64,000 nt of DNA, from assembly GCF_024978135.1 (NCBI RefSeq), contig NZ_JANTEZ010000001.1, positions 620,001-684,000 of the forward strand, written 5' to 3'. This document shows, piece by piece, positions 35,701 to 43,832 of the stretch (positions are counted from its first letter, which is position 1; each line of letters starts with the position of its first letter). The notes beneath the pieces are model-generated. The model worked only from the letters and a program-made list of their open reading frames with translations. It searched no databases and was not told the origin of the DNA. The position numbers were made by a program, and so were the translations under genes. The stretch is from Herbiconiux gentiana (GTDB lineage: Bacteria; Actinomycetota; Actinomycetes; Actinomycetales; Microbacteriaceae).

Positions 35701-36140
35701 GAGGATGGGGTGGGTCCTGCTCAGTTAGTGAGCCGTGCAACCGCGAGGAGTCGATGGCGGTGCGGCACATGCTGTCCGCTAAGCGCTCAGCTATCTCCGG
35801 CTTCAAGAGCCCCTCACCACATGATCCGCTGTGTCGCCCTGACCAGGAGGTCTGGAAGTCAGGGTACATCGATCCGGTTTGCATTGGCCGCAGCGACTAT
35901 CTGCAGGCGAAGTATGGAGCGTGCGATTACTACTGTGCGGAGACTTGGAGCACCTTCGGCGCTGCGGCCCTCGATCTTGCGCCATTCCTGTTGCGGTGCG
36001 TGAAGACCAGATCGTGCGATCCCGACCCGGAAGAGGCGGCAGCGAGCGCACCGACTGTGAGTGATTGGTGGAAGGCAGAGATGGAGTATTGGGCCAGGAC
36101 TACGAGTGGCGCACCGAAATACTATCCAGGCTGGTGGTGA
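29766..36140 (+). CDS. RHS/YD-repeat polymorphic toxin protein
   Basis: 2124 residues. A signal peptide is followed by a beta-rich region (residues about 70-250) and a domain at about 260-445 that resembles an amidase_3 fold without its zinc ligands. Long YD repeats run from about 680 to 1500, and a further YD stretch leads to the RHS core (GYNLNTYLARTYDPTTGTWL and LIDPDGH, about residue 1915). The last 200 residues are a Cys-rich domain of unknown type, probably the toxin tip. YD proteins form shells that hold such tips. The GTG start is coupled to the preceding gene, and the TGA overlaps the start of a small membrane protein. Confidence 0.9.
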   Translation: MSPAIGSRLAITALLCAALVITAGVTPSIASPTLLAERLAQRTLDEVRAAAASATPAESSPTSEVEPSTPIASGSVEPGTESTVAAEADGASITFSGHDIDEPLAVVLTHPDADDERMLRSAQSESGGFAASPVTEITATTADGDEVTKFPTTFTREGGDARGTTAEDATAAPTGNDEVPAPPRATDVVPGIRLALPTDDALIATNDLDRSTLTIYTRESEGDAWHPIPSYFDPATTTVKGELDHLSQFVVIGIPKRASPRPRVVLDPDDDIGWATTPAPPVTELPYNIALAQGVRALLTAQCLADVTITRDDPATPVVSHAMRAAIAASRTPDATVTLAFDAATGTAWDTGPTSGGSKAFPRGNLDDNALGDSFVSTLPSYTGRPARIVGDPRYPAPDFAGLPGAVTHLEALYLDNNYDRGVIDDPAGFQAIVNGTARSIGDYLVSKGANCTSPVTGGWPAPPSAAEIERWRTLGYQNNQTYGADPVSFSTGNLVEDEPLFQLTGPGDQVTDLTLIYNAQDDRESRVGTGWTFGVGARAQRFDDGSVMIVRGDGASFVFAGDGGGGYTPEPGVHQTLREAGAGHLLLSDTKTGESWEFDAADIDGIGELVRHVDRQGNATTLTYGAPVDANTTHFMPLTSITDAGGQTIGVENDGLGHIAAFVHPDGRRWSLAYDTAWHLTTITGPDGRTRSFNYDAESRMLAATDAAGVTYLRNEYDTSDRVVKQYDAENNERRFAYSTTPGGGSTVYTDNEGNDTTFSYDAHHWITARTDAAGNTARYAYDAAGQVTRYADEAGRTWSYTYDSAGNVTREVQPDGTEIRSTYTPTGELASRTDEGGPEGAARTTTFEVSPQGQVTAVLRADGTRLTNTYDAAGNLATSSTPSGATTSYAYDTRGNLVTMTDPLGAVTSFTYDGANRVTSVTDALGAVTAMQWDAGDRLTSRRDPLGGITSYGYDANDHLTASTDPTGAATRYAWDDLFRLVAVTDPAGGVARYEYNREDELVASIDPLGAVTAFALDDLYRAVAVTDPNGGVWEHAYDEVGALVASTDPLGAETRFDYDVAGRLTRETNPIGMQTRSTYDAVGRLATSIDGAGNTTSYEYDVLDRLIAVADPSGATSRSAFDDDSHLTSATDRRGQTTSYSYDEAGRLVSATDPLGAVTASVYDPLGRITSQIDALKRATAYRYDAAGRTTASVDPLGHETTFAYDAAGRLLSTTDPLGHTTSQTYTPTGALASQTDAVGAVRSYGYDAAGRQTSMTDPRGIETRYAYDPVGQLTAVIEGFSARGATDSDTNVRTSYLYTPTGLLATSTDPNGHSTAYTYDPAGHVTSETNPLGSAWNYRFDAAGRLESQLDANGQTTTYSYTSRSDVSTISYPGASGPGSVAFEYDADQRPIAMTDATGTTGWTYDPLGRMLSQIDGSGARVGYAYDAAGRLDTLTLPSGAAIGYEYDDAGRPLATRSPWGSLAYTWDAAGNLASQLRSTGLSTAYTYDAADRVTRIAHAEPLAAPAPLPASGAPAPTPSASVSSPSASQMPVTTDVGTCTSATGYLASRTVPATGSADDCVKSGDYLSRRVAPTPPDPLAMVTSLTFEYAYDESGNVTSATRTLAPAPAPSIAPTDARTYAYDALNRLTGSTRSDGSASTYAYDRAGNRTSTTTTAASATTTTAATTIAATTIAAQFNAANQLTATTSAAASSSYRYDANGNRTSQTESSVTTDFGYQSDGRLNSVSRAGRSSTYAYDGLGRQVAASETSTHRTTSSSTTWNGTTPLEVAAPSGTTSLVTDALGEVALEADAALGPAGSAEPASDAAWSLLDRPGSTVAQATGSSIAQLATYDDWGTQSFDTTSWSSTTGFTGERTDPGYNLNTYLARTYDPTTGTWLTQDSWRGLLAHPQTAARYAYVTNSPTTLIDPDGHRPWDPAASASSKSNTGWNYTPTSQGRSASPTASDYYAASDQGLPPDYYYSGGGSSEEYVSSRGWGGSCSVSEPCNREESMAVRHMLSAKRSAISGFKSPSPHDPLCRPDQEVWKSGYIDPVCIGRSDYLQAKYGACDYYCAETWSTFGAAALDLAPFLLRCVKTRSCDPDPEEAAASAPTVSDWWKAEMEYWARTTSGAPKYYPGWW
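31840..34260 (+). repeat. YD-repeat coding array
   Basis: The DNA is a chain of diverged units of about 60 bases. Each encodes a pattern like YDxxGRLxxxTDPLGxxTxY, which creates many short direct repeats at nucleotide level. The longest exact stretches encode TDPLGAVT and SYAYDT-type words. Confidence 0.7.
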
Positions 36141-36562
36141 GCGACATGTTCAGTGCTCGTCACGAACTTCCGATGACTGCCTTGGTGTCGCGGATCTTGC
36201 TGGCTCAGGCGGTCTTGTACTCCGCGGTGATGCTGACTGCTACCGTGCGCGTCGACTGGCCGCGGTCCGTACAGACCGATTACGTCGCAAGTCAAGTGAC
36301 GATTCTCGTGATCACGACAGTCTTATTCCTCGGGCCTGTCTGGATATCGTGGAGGCTCATGCGACGCGGCAAGCGTGCATCATTCGTTCCAATGATCCTC
36401 GTCCTCGGGTTGGACTTGTTCCGGCTTATCTCTGAGCCGTCCGTAGTCGCGATCGTAATGGCCACCCTCAGCACCGCATGTGTGGTGGTGGTGGTACAGC
36501 GTCGCACCCGGTCCGAGCTCAAAGTGATCGCTAAGCGCGCTCGCGCGCCCCGGTTCAAGTAA
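36137..36562 (+). CDS. Four-helix membrane protein, candidate RHS immunity protein
   Basis: 141 residues from a GTG at 36137 that overlaps the RHS stop (GTGA). Four hydrophobic helices are visible (ILLAQAVLYSAVMLTATV; VTILVITTVLFLGPVWISW; VPMILVLGLDLFRLI; VVAIVMATLSTACVVVVV), ending in a basic tail. Immunity genes commonly follow the toxin tip directly with tight coupling, and membrane immunity proteins oppose toxins that act at the membrane or cell wall. The family was not recognised. The GC content is lower than in the RHS core, as is usual for exchangeable tips. Confidence 0.6.
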   Translation: MSDMFSARHELPMTALVSRILLAQAVLYSAVMLTATVRVDWPRSVQTDYVASQVTILVITTVLFLGPVWISWRLMRRGKRASFVPMILVLGLDLFRLISEPSVVAIVMATLSTACVVVVVQRRTRSELKVIAKRARAPRFK

Positions 36563-36676
36563 CGGCTAGCTCCAGCACGAAGATCAGTGCAGTCGAGCTT
36601 CGGTCTCCAACAGCCTCGACGCCGACTTCACCAGTCACCAGAGAGCGAGTCACTACTGAACGTCGAGAGGAACTCC

Positions 36677-36976
36677 TTGATCAAACGACCGACATCTATG
36701 CCCCTCCTCCCCGCGGCCATCCTGGTGGTTCTGCGGGGGCTCGCGCTTTGGCTAGTAGTCCCCACCTCCTTGGTCGTGTGGCTATGTGCCGGGCCATGGA
36801 TGCTCCGACACGATCATTCACCCCGCCAGGTCATCTCCTGGCTCGACTTCAACTTCTGCGTCGCGCTCGAACGAGGCCCACTCCGCCCGCTCGTGCCCAA
36901 GCCGCTCCTGGACTATCTACCGATGAAGCGGATGGACGAGCTCACCGCTCGAACCAACTTCGATGACCTCCTCTGA
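36677..36976 (+). CDS. Small membrane protein, unknown
   Basis: 99 residues if read from the TTG at 36677, which has GAGAGG seven bases upstream; an ATG at 36698 is an alternative. One or two hydrophobic helices (LLPAAILVVLRGLALWLVV, then SLVVWLCAGPWM) are followed by a soluble basic tail ending NFDDLL. The family was not recognised. It lies 114 bases after the putative immunity gene and may be a second immunity or orphan gene of the RHS locus. Confidence 0.45.
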   Translation: MIKRPTSMPLLPAAILVVLRGLALWLVVPTSLVVWLCAGPWMLRHDHSPRQVISWLDFNFCVALERGPLRPLVPKPLLDYLPMKRMDELTARTNFDDLL

Positions 36977-37112
36977 TGACATCCGTCGGGGACGAGCTGA
37001 GCGGGGCTTCCCGATCGGCGGGGACGGCGGCCGGAAGTATGCTCGTCTGACGCAGTGACGAGGTGGGCGGGCGCTGCGCGTTCGATCGCCGTGAAGCGCC
37101 GGGAGCAGCTCG

Positions 37113-40100
37113 ATGGATAGCAACAACCCTGAAGTCAGCCGTGTGCCCGAAGGCGCCGGCGAGCGCGAGACGACGGCAACAACGGCAACAGCAAGGCTCG
37201 AGCTCACGACCGCCGGCGTCGTCAGCTACGCCCTAGCCAACGCCCGCCTCTCCGCGCTCGAAGCCGTCACCATCACGAACGACGGCCCCGCCCGCCGCGG
37301 CGCGGCCCTCGAGATCGAGGCCACCGACGCCTTCGGCTCCCTCGGCGCCCCGAGCACCACCCTGATCGACCTAGCCGAGCACGCCACGATCACCCTGGAT
37401 GAGCGAACCCTCCACCTCGACCCCGCGACGATGCTCGCCGTCGACGAGCAGCGCCCCGGCCGCATCACCGCCCGCCTGAGCGACGCCGACGGCACCTTGA
37501 TCGCGCAGGCAGCGGCAGACGTCGACGTCCTCGCCGCCTCCCAGTGGCGCACGACCCCGGTGCAGCTCGGCATGGAGCTGCTCCCCGCCTACGTGCAGCC
37601 GAACGCCGCCGCGATCCAGCCGCTCCTGCACGAGGCCGGCGAGCTGCTCGAGCAGACCACGGGCGACCGCAGCATGACCGGCTACCAGCTCGACGACCCG
37701 ACCCGGGTGGATGCGACGGTCGCGGCGATCTTCGAGGCGATGCGCGAACGCGGCATCCGCTATGCCGAACCGCCCGCCAGCTGGGCGGGCACCGGCCAGA
37801 AGGTGCGCACCCCGGCCGAGGTGCTCGAGGGCCGGGTGGGCACCTGCCTCGACACGACGGTCGTGATCGCCGCTGCTCTGGAGCAGGCCGGCATCAACTC
37901 GACCCTGTGGATCTTCGACGGCCACGCCCTGCTCGGCTACTGGCGGCACAACAGCGAACTGGGCTCGGTGGTCGACGTCGAGCCCGCCGACCTGATCAAC
38001 CGGGTGGCGCTCGGCCAGATCGTGCTGATCGAGACGACGGCCGTCACCGACCAAAGAGCCGGCGACGTCGAGGCAGCGAAGAGCGCCGCGAGAGCCCGCA
38101 TCGAGGGCGCGCCGAGTACCTTCATCGGCGCCGTCGACGTGGGCGCGGCGCGGTCGGCGAGCATCTTCCCGCTGCCGTCCCGGTCGGTCGACGCCGACGG
38201 CAGCGTGGTCGTCACCGAGTACCGGGTGGCCCCGCGGGTGGCGACGCGCGACGGCCGCGCCACGACGGCGGCCGGCGGTGAAGGGGCGGGTCGAGCATCC
38301 GCCCCACCCCGCGTGGCGCAGTGGAAGAACTCGCTGCTCGACCTGAGCCTGCGCAACCGGCTGATCAACTTCACCGACCGCGCCGGCTACTCGCTCGCGG
38401 TGCCGAGCGGCTCCCTCGCGCAGCTCGAGGACCAGATCAGCTCGGGGCTGCAGCTGTCGCTGCGACCCTCGAACGCCGTGAGCGCCGTCGATCGCGAGCG
38501 CAAGATCCAGTACGGGCGCGAGCTGCCCGACGAGACGCGCGCCCAGCTGCTCGCCGACCGCAAGGAGGCGTACATCGACATCACCGACGAGTCGTACGCC
38601 ACGAAGCTGCGCTACCTCGCCTACAAGGCGAAGACGATCGTCGAGGAGACGGGCGCCAACAACCTCTACCTCGCCTTCGGCATGCTGCACTGGACGTTCA
38701 ACGACCGCGAGCTGCGGTCGCCGCTCATCCTCGTGCCGGTCACACTGACGACGGCCAACCGCGGCTCGCTCTACCGGCTCACGCTCGACGAGTCGGGCGC
38801 ATCCACCCCCAACTACTGCCTGCTCGAGAAACTGGGCCAGGCGTTCGACCTCACGATCCCGGGGCTGGCCGAGCCGGTTCAGGATGGCTCGGGCATCGAC
38901 CTGCAGGCCGCGTTCACCGCGACGCGGCAGGCGGTTCTGGATGCTGGACTGCCCTTCCGGGTCGACGACACCGTGAATCTGGGCATCCTCCAGTTCGCGA
39001 AGTTCCGGCTCTGGAAGGACCTCGACGAGAACTGGGAGTCGCTCGCCGCCAACCCGCTCGTGAAGCACCTGATCGAGACGCCGACCGCGGCCTTCGCCGA
39101 CCCGGTGCCGCCCGCGGCCGAGGGCACCGTCGACCTCGACGCCCTGAGCGCGCAGTGCCCGGTGCCGGCCGACTCCTCGCAGCTGGAGGCCGTCGCCGAA
39201 GCCGCGCAGGGGCGCACCTTCGTGCTCGAGGGCCCTCCCGGAACGGGCAAGTCGCAGACCATCACGAACCTGCTCGCGAAGGCGCTCACCGACGGCAAGC
39301 GCGTGCTGTTCGTGGCCGAGAAGCGGGCGGCCCTCAGCGTGGTGCAGCGCCGTCTCGAGGAGATCGGCCTCGGCCCGTTCTCGCTCGACCTGCACGACAA
39401 GGGCGCGCGGCCGACCGCGGTGCGCGCACAGATCAAGTCGGCGCTCGAGCACCGGGTGACGACCGACGGCGCCGCCCTCACCACAAATCTCGAGATCGCG
39501 AACTCGAACCGCCGCACGCTCTCGCGCTACGCCGACCGGCTGCACGAGAGCAACCCGGCCGGGCTCTCCCTGTATTCGGCGCGCACGAGCGAGCTCGCGG
39601 CCGACGCCTTCGTGCCCGCCCTGCCGGTGCCGGCGTCGCTGGTAGCAGGCGGCGCGCCCGAGGACTTCGACGCGATCCGCACCGCGCTCCGTGACCTGCC
39701 CGAGACGGCCGACTACGTGCGGCCGCAGCGGGTGAACCCGTGGGGGTTCGTGGTCGACCGACCGGAAGCGCCGATCGATGCGGCCGCCACGCACGCGGCG
39801 GCGAAGACGCTCGACAACGCGATCGAGATGGCCGTCAACGCCGGGAACGCCCCCGAGCTCATCGACCTGGCACAGACCCCCGAGCAGATCGCCGACTGGT
39901 CGCGCATCGACGGCTACCAGCGCGAACCACTCGCCGTGATCGACGCCGCCCGCGACACGACGAGCCCCTGGAACCAGCACGCTCAGTCGGTCCTCGACCA
40001 GCTCGTCACTCTGGCGCAGACTCCCCCGCCCTGGCTGCAGCACGCGCAGCCCGAGGCGATCGCGCTCGACGCGGCGGGCATCCACGCCGAGGCGCTGGCC

Positions 40101-43100
40101 GCCGACCAGTCGGGCTTCTTCGGCCGCAAGAAGCGCCGGCGCGCGGTCGCGGCACGCCTCGTAACAGTGCTGAAGGCCCCCGACGCCGTCGACCTCAAGC
40201 AGCTCTCGACCCTCACCGGCCAGATCGCCGCCTCGGCCGAGCACGCGAACGCCCTGCGAGCCACCGTGCAGCAGCTGCCCGGCGTTCACCTCGCCACCGA
40301 CTGGAACCCGCTCCGCCCGAGCGACGCCGACGCGGCCCGCAGCCAGATCGCCTGGCTGCGCTGGGTCGGCTCGACCATCGGCGTGCGCCCCGGCGACCAG
40401 CCCGACCCCTTCACCACCGAGAGCCGCCGCCTCTACGAGACCACCGCATCCGACACGAACCGCTCAGCAGCCCTGTCGGCACTGAGCACCGCCTGGGGCG
40501 ACCTCATCGCCGCAGCGCACACGACGGCGAACGGCCTTGCCGACTGGGCGACAGCACGAGAAACGAGCGAGCCGACGGCCGCCCCCGCCCACCGCGGCTT
40601 CTTCGACGCCTGGGCCGCCACCCGCCCCGGCCGAGCCGTCGACTCCCCCGCCCCGGTCGCCCTCGACCGCTGGCTCGCCTTCTCCCGCGCTCTCGACCCC
40701 CTCCGCCGCCGCGGCCTGACTGAGGCGGTAGGCGCTCTGGAAGCCGGCGACCTCTCAGCCGACGACGCCCGCCTGTCGTTCGAGAAGGGTCTCGCGGCGG
40801 CATCCGTCGACGAGCGCGAGCAGAGCACGGGCCTCGCCGACTTCGACCCCACCGCCCACAACCGCTCGATCGAGCGCTTCACCACGAGTGCGCTGGCCAT
40901 CCGCGCCGAGCTGCCGAACGCCATCCCGGCGCACGTGCTGGCGCTCAGGCGTTTCGACTCGAGTGCGCCCGCCGGCCAGGTCGGCCTGCTGCGCCGCCAG
41001 CTCGAGCGCCAGCGTGGTGGGATGAGCGTGCGCACCCTGCTCGACACCTTCGGCGAGCTGATCACCCAGATCCTGCCGATCACCCTGATGTCGCCCGAGT
41101 CGGTGGCCCGCTTCTTCCCCGCGAAGCCGGGCCTGTTCGACATCGTGGTGTTCGACGAGGCCTCGCAGATCCGGGTGGCGGATGCAGTGGGCGCCATGGG
41201 CCGAGCCGGCTCCGTCGTCGTGGTGGGCGACAGCAAGCAGATGCCACCGACCAGCTTCGGCGAGACGGCCATCGACGCCGACGACGAGCTCGAGCTCTCG
41301 GCCGAGGCGGTCGCCGTGGCCGACGAGGAGTCGATCCTCTCGGAGTGCGTGCAGTCGCAGGTGCCGAGCAAGTGGCTGTCGTGGCACTACCGCAGCCAGG
41401 ACGAGTCGCTCATCACCTTCAGCAACCACCACTACTATGAGAGCCGCCTCTCGTCGTTCCCGGCACCCCTCCGCCCGACCGAGCGCAACGCCCTCGACGG
41501 CTACGGCGTCTCGATGGTGCGCGTGAACGGCGTCTTCAACCGCGCCGGCAAGGGCAAGGAGCTGCGCACCAACCGCATCGAGGCCGAGGCGATCGTGGCC
41601 GAGATCCGTCGCCGCTTCGACGCCGCCGCTCGCGCTCAGGCTGACGTTCCTCTGGCCGAGTTCGAGGCCCCGTCGCTCGGCGTGGTGACGTTCAACGCCC
41701 AGCAGCGCGACTTCATCGAGAACCTGCTGCGCGACACCGGCGACGAGCGCATCCTGAAGGCCCTTGACTACGACAGCGAGGGCCTGTTCGTGAAGAACCT
41801 CGAGAACGTGCAGGGCGACGAGCGCGACGCCATCCTCTTCTCGATCGCCTTCAGCGTGAACGACAAGGGATTCCTACCGCTGAACTTCGGCCCCCTGCAG
41901 CGCGCCGGCGGCGAGCGCCGCCTCAACGTGGCGGTCACGCGAGCGCGCCGTCAGGTGCTCCTGTTCGCGAGCTTCGACCCATCAGAGCTCCGCGCCGAGC
42001 AGACCAGTTCGGTGGGCGTGAAGCACCTGAAGTCCTACCTCGAGATGGCCTCCCGTGGCTCCGACGCCCTCGCAGCCGACCCCCGCCGCACGGCCATCTT
42101 CGACCGCCACCGAGACGACATCGCTGCAGAATTGCGGATGCGCGGCCTGGCCGTGAAGACCGACGTCGGCCTCTCCGACTTCCGTGTCGACCTCAGTGTG
42201 GCCCCGGCCGCGACCCCCGACCGCCCCCTCCTCGCGGTCCTCCTCGACGGCGACTCCTGGAGGGCCCGCCGCACGGTGGCCGACCGCGACGGCCTCCCGA
42301 CGGAGGTGCTCAAGAACCTGATGCACTGGCCGGGGGTCGAACGGGTGTGGCTGCCGGAATGGTTGCACGCCCGCGAGGCGGTGCTAGACCGCTTGGAGCT
42401 GGCGGTCGCGGACGCTTTGTCTGCCGCCGACAACGGCGCGCAGCTGGCCCGCGTCGCCTCGATGGTCGAGCAGGCGCTCGAGGCCGACCCCGACATCGAC
42501 GACGCCGAGCCGCACCTCGCCGTGCCGCCGACTCCCCCCGCTGACGCCGAGCCCGACCTGTTCCTCCGCTCGATCGCGACGGCGGCACCGACGTCGACCC
42601 ACGACGACCTCCTCTCCCCCTACGCGCCCTGGGTGCCGCGCCGCGTCGGCTCGATCGCAGTCCTCGACGCGCTCCCCCGCCAGGACGCGGCCCGAGCCGT
42701 CGAGGCCGTCATCCGCGAGATCGTGACGACCGAGGGCCCGGTGCAGCTGGTGCGCCTCGCGAAACTCGTCGCAGCCGCCTTCGACCTGAACAAGGTTGCC
42801 CAGTCCCGTGCCACGGCCATCCTCCGCCACGTCCCCGCCGAGATGACGACACACTCGACCGAGCCCTTCGCCTGGCCGACTGACGTCGACCCGACGACCT
42901 GGCGCGGCGCTCGCTCCTCGCAGCAGCGCGACGGCCGCTCCCTCGACCACGTCTCCCTCATCGAGATCGCGAACGCCATGTCCATCGTCGCGGAAGCCTC
43001 AGCGGGCCTGGCCGAACCCGACCTCAAGCGCGAGGCCCTCGCGGTCTTCGGCGGCCGCCGGATGACGGAGGCCATCAGGACCCGCCTGGACGCGGCCCTC

Positions 43101-43166
43101 GACTTGGGCATCGAGACCGCCCGCCTCCGCCGCGCCGAAGCGGGCATCATCCAATCAGCGTCCTAG
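37113..43166 (+). CDS. DUF4011 helicase with nuclease and DUF3320 domains
   Basis: 2017 residues. In order: a beta-rich N-terminal domain; a transglutaminase-like segment near 242 (GTCLDTTVVIAAALEQAG with a later FDGHALLGYW); DUF4011 near 400-560; a superfamily 1 ATPase with Walker A GPPGTGKSQT (about 705) and DEAS box VVFDEASQI (about 1345) plus VVVVGDSKQM; helicase motifs to about 1620; an REase-like fold with DFRVDLSV and LAVLLDGDSW near 1685-1710; and DUF3320 near 1830-1960. This is the full architecture of a predicted defence helicase. GGGAG lies before the ATG. Its substrate is unknown. Confidence 0.88.
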   Translation: MDSNNPEVSRVPEGAGERETTATTATARLELTTAGVVSYALANARLSALEAVTITNDGPARRGAALEIEATDAFGSLGAPSTTLIDLAEHATITLDERTLHLDPATMLAVDEQRPGRITARLSDADGTLIAQAAADVDVLAASQWRTTPVQLGMELLPAYVQPNAAAIQPLLHEAGELLEQTTGDRSMTGYQLDDPTRVDATVAAIFEAMRERGIRYAEPPASWAGTGQKVRTPAEVLEGRVGTCLDTTVVIAAALEQAGINSTLWIFDGHALLGYWRHNSELGSVVDVEPADLINRVALGQIVLIETTAVTDQRAGDVEAAKSAARARIEGAPSTFIGAVDVGAARSASIFPLPSRSVDADGSVVVTEYRVAPRVATRDGRATTAAGGEGAGRASAPPRVAQWKNSLLDLSLRNRLINFTDRAGYSLAVPSGSLAQLEDQISSGLQLSLRPSNAVSAVDRERKIQYGRELPDETRAQLLADRKEAYIDITDESYATKLRYLAYKAKTIVEETGANNLYLAFGMLHWTFNDRELRSPLILVPVTLTTANRGSLYRLTLDESGASTPNYCLLEKLGQAFDLTIPGLAEPVQDGSGIDLQAAFTATRQAVLDAGLPFRVDDTVNLGILQFAKFRLWKDLDENWESLAANPLVKHLIETPTAAFADPVPPAAEGTVDLDALSAQCPVPADSSQLEAVAEAAQGRTFVLEGPPGTGKSQTITNLLAKALTDGKRVLFVAEKRAALSVVQRRLEEIGLGPFSLDLHDKGARPTAVRAQIKSALEHRVTTDGAALTTNLEIANSNRRTLSRYADRLHESNPAGLSLYSARTSELAADAFVPALPVPASLVAGGAPEDFDAIRTALRDLPETADYVRPQRVNPWGFVVDRPEAPIDAAATHAAAKTLDNAIEMAVNAGNAPELIDLAQTPEQIADWSRIDGYQREPLAVIDAARDTTSPWNQHAQSVLDQLVTLAQTPPPWLQHAQPEAIALDAAGIHAEALAADQSGFFGRKKRRRAVAARLVTVLKAPDAVDLKQLSTLTGQIAASAEHANALRATVQQLPGVHLATDWNPLRPSDADAARSQIAWLRWVGSTIGVRPGDQPDPFTTESRRLYETTASDTNRSAALSALSTAWGDLIAAAHTTANGLADWATARETSEPTAAPAHRGFFDAWAATRPGRAVDSPAPVALDRWLAFSRALDPLRRRGLTEAVGALEAGDLSADDARLSFEKGLAAASVDEREQSTGLADFDPTAHNRSIERFTTSALAIRAELPNAIPAHVLALRRFDSSAPAGQVGLLRRQLERQRGGMSVRTLLDTFGELITQILPITLMSPESVARFFPAKPGLFDIVVFDEASQIRVADAVGAMGRAGSVVVVGDSKQMPPTSFGETAIDADDELELSAEAVAVADEESILSECVQSQVPSKWLSWHYRSQDESLITFSNHHYYESRLSSFPAPLRPTERNALDGYGVSMVRVNGVFNRAGKGKELRTNRIEAEAIVAEIRRRFDAAARAQADVPLAEFEAPSLGVVTFNAQQRDFIENLLRDTGDERILKALDYDSEGLFVKNLENVQGDERDAILFSIAFSVNDKGFLPLNFGPLQRAGGERRLNVAVTRARRQVLLFASFDPSELRAEQTSSVGVKHLKSYLEMASRGSDALAADPRRTAIFDRHRDDIAAELRMRGLAVKTDVGLSDFRVDLSVAPAATPDRPLLAVLLDGDSWRARRTVADRDGLPTEVLKNLMHWPGVERVWLPEWLHAREAVLDRLELAVADALSAADNGAQLARVASMVEQALEADPDIDDAEPHLAVPPTPPADAEPDLFLRSIATAAPTSTHDDLLSPYAPWVPRRVGSIAVLDALPRQDAARAVEAVIREIVTTEGPVQLVRLAKLVAAAFDLNKVAQSRATAILRHVPAEMTTHSTEPFAWPTDVDPTTWRGARSSQQRDGRSLDHVSLIEIANAMSIVAEASAGLAEPDLKREALAVFGGRRMTEAIRTRLDAALDLGIETARLRRAEAGIIQSAS

Positions 43167-43295
43167 CGAAGACTGACGTAGCGCACAGGCGCCCATCAAC
43201 GACTTGTAGTTGCTGAATATTCATCACTACCCTACTGTGATCATCATCCGGGGAACGGACAACCAACGCGGCGGTTTCCAGCCGAAGGGTCAACG

Positions 43296-43832
43296 ATGAT
43301 CACATTCCCCACTGCCCGCACCAGGCGCGTCCGCCTGTACATCGCAACTGCCATAGCCGTCACATGCGCAGCGATGTCAATCGCGCCCGTCGCTGCCTCC
43401 GCGAACACTCCGTTCGATGCCGAAGTCGCACCCCCGGTGCAGGTCGAGCCGATCGATCCGAATGATCCCGTCATCCACAGTGACGGCACCATCACCGGAG
43501 GAGACGGCCAAATCCTGGGGACCGACCGCTGCGGCAGCACGGCATCCTTCCCGCCCTTCGGCGGCTATGGTCCTGTGTCTCAGGCCACCTGCGCCTACGT
43601 CGGCTCACCAGGAGCAATGGCCGGCTACACCTGGTCGGTCGCACCGTTCTCGCGGTCGCAAGCCTGTGTATCAGGTCTCGGCTACAACTCGGCGACCTCG
43701 CCTGTCTACTTCGGCGTCGGCTGCGGCAAGAGCGGAGCGAAGAACGTCTCCTGGGGCAACGTCTTCGGCTACCAGAAGCTCAAGGCCTACGCGACCGGCC
43801 TGATGACCGCTGGAATGATCGCTTGGCATTGA
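43296..43832 (+). CDS. Secreted protein, unknown
   Basis: 178 residues with a strong signal peptide (LYIATAIAVTCAAMSIAPVAASA). The mature part has an acidic proline-rich head and a Gly/Ser-rich domain with four cysteines (DRCGST, ATCAYVG, QACVSG, GVGCGKSG), suggesting two disulfides. The family was not recognised. The next gene, a lipoprotein, starts within its stop region. This could be an exported effector with its protecting lipoprotein, or a surface complex. Confidence 0.65.
   Translation: MITFPTARTRRVRLYIATAIAVTCAAMSIAPVAASANTPFDAEVAPPVQVEPIDPNDPVIHSDGTITGGDGQILGTDRCGSTASFPPFGGYGPVSQATCAYVGSPGAMAGYTWSVAPFSRSQACVSGLGYNSATSPVYFGVGCGKSGAKNVSWGNVFGYQKLKAYATGLMTAGMIAWH

Noticed and set aside
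29766-36140. CRISPR-like regular repeats
   Set aside because: The periodic units are diverged, in frame and encode YD repeats, so they are coding repeats and not a CRISPR array.
37371-40289. Long minus-strand frame of 972 codons opposite the DUF4011 gene
   Set aside because: Shadow of the helicase gene, with no recognisable motif and no ribosome site.
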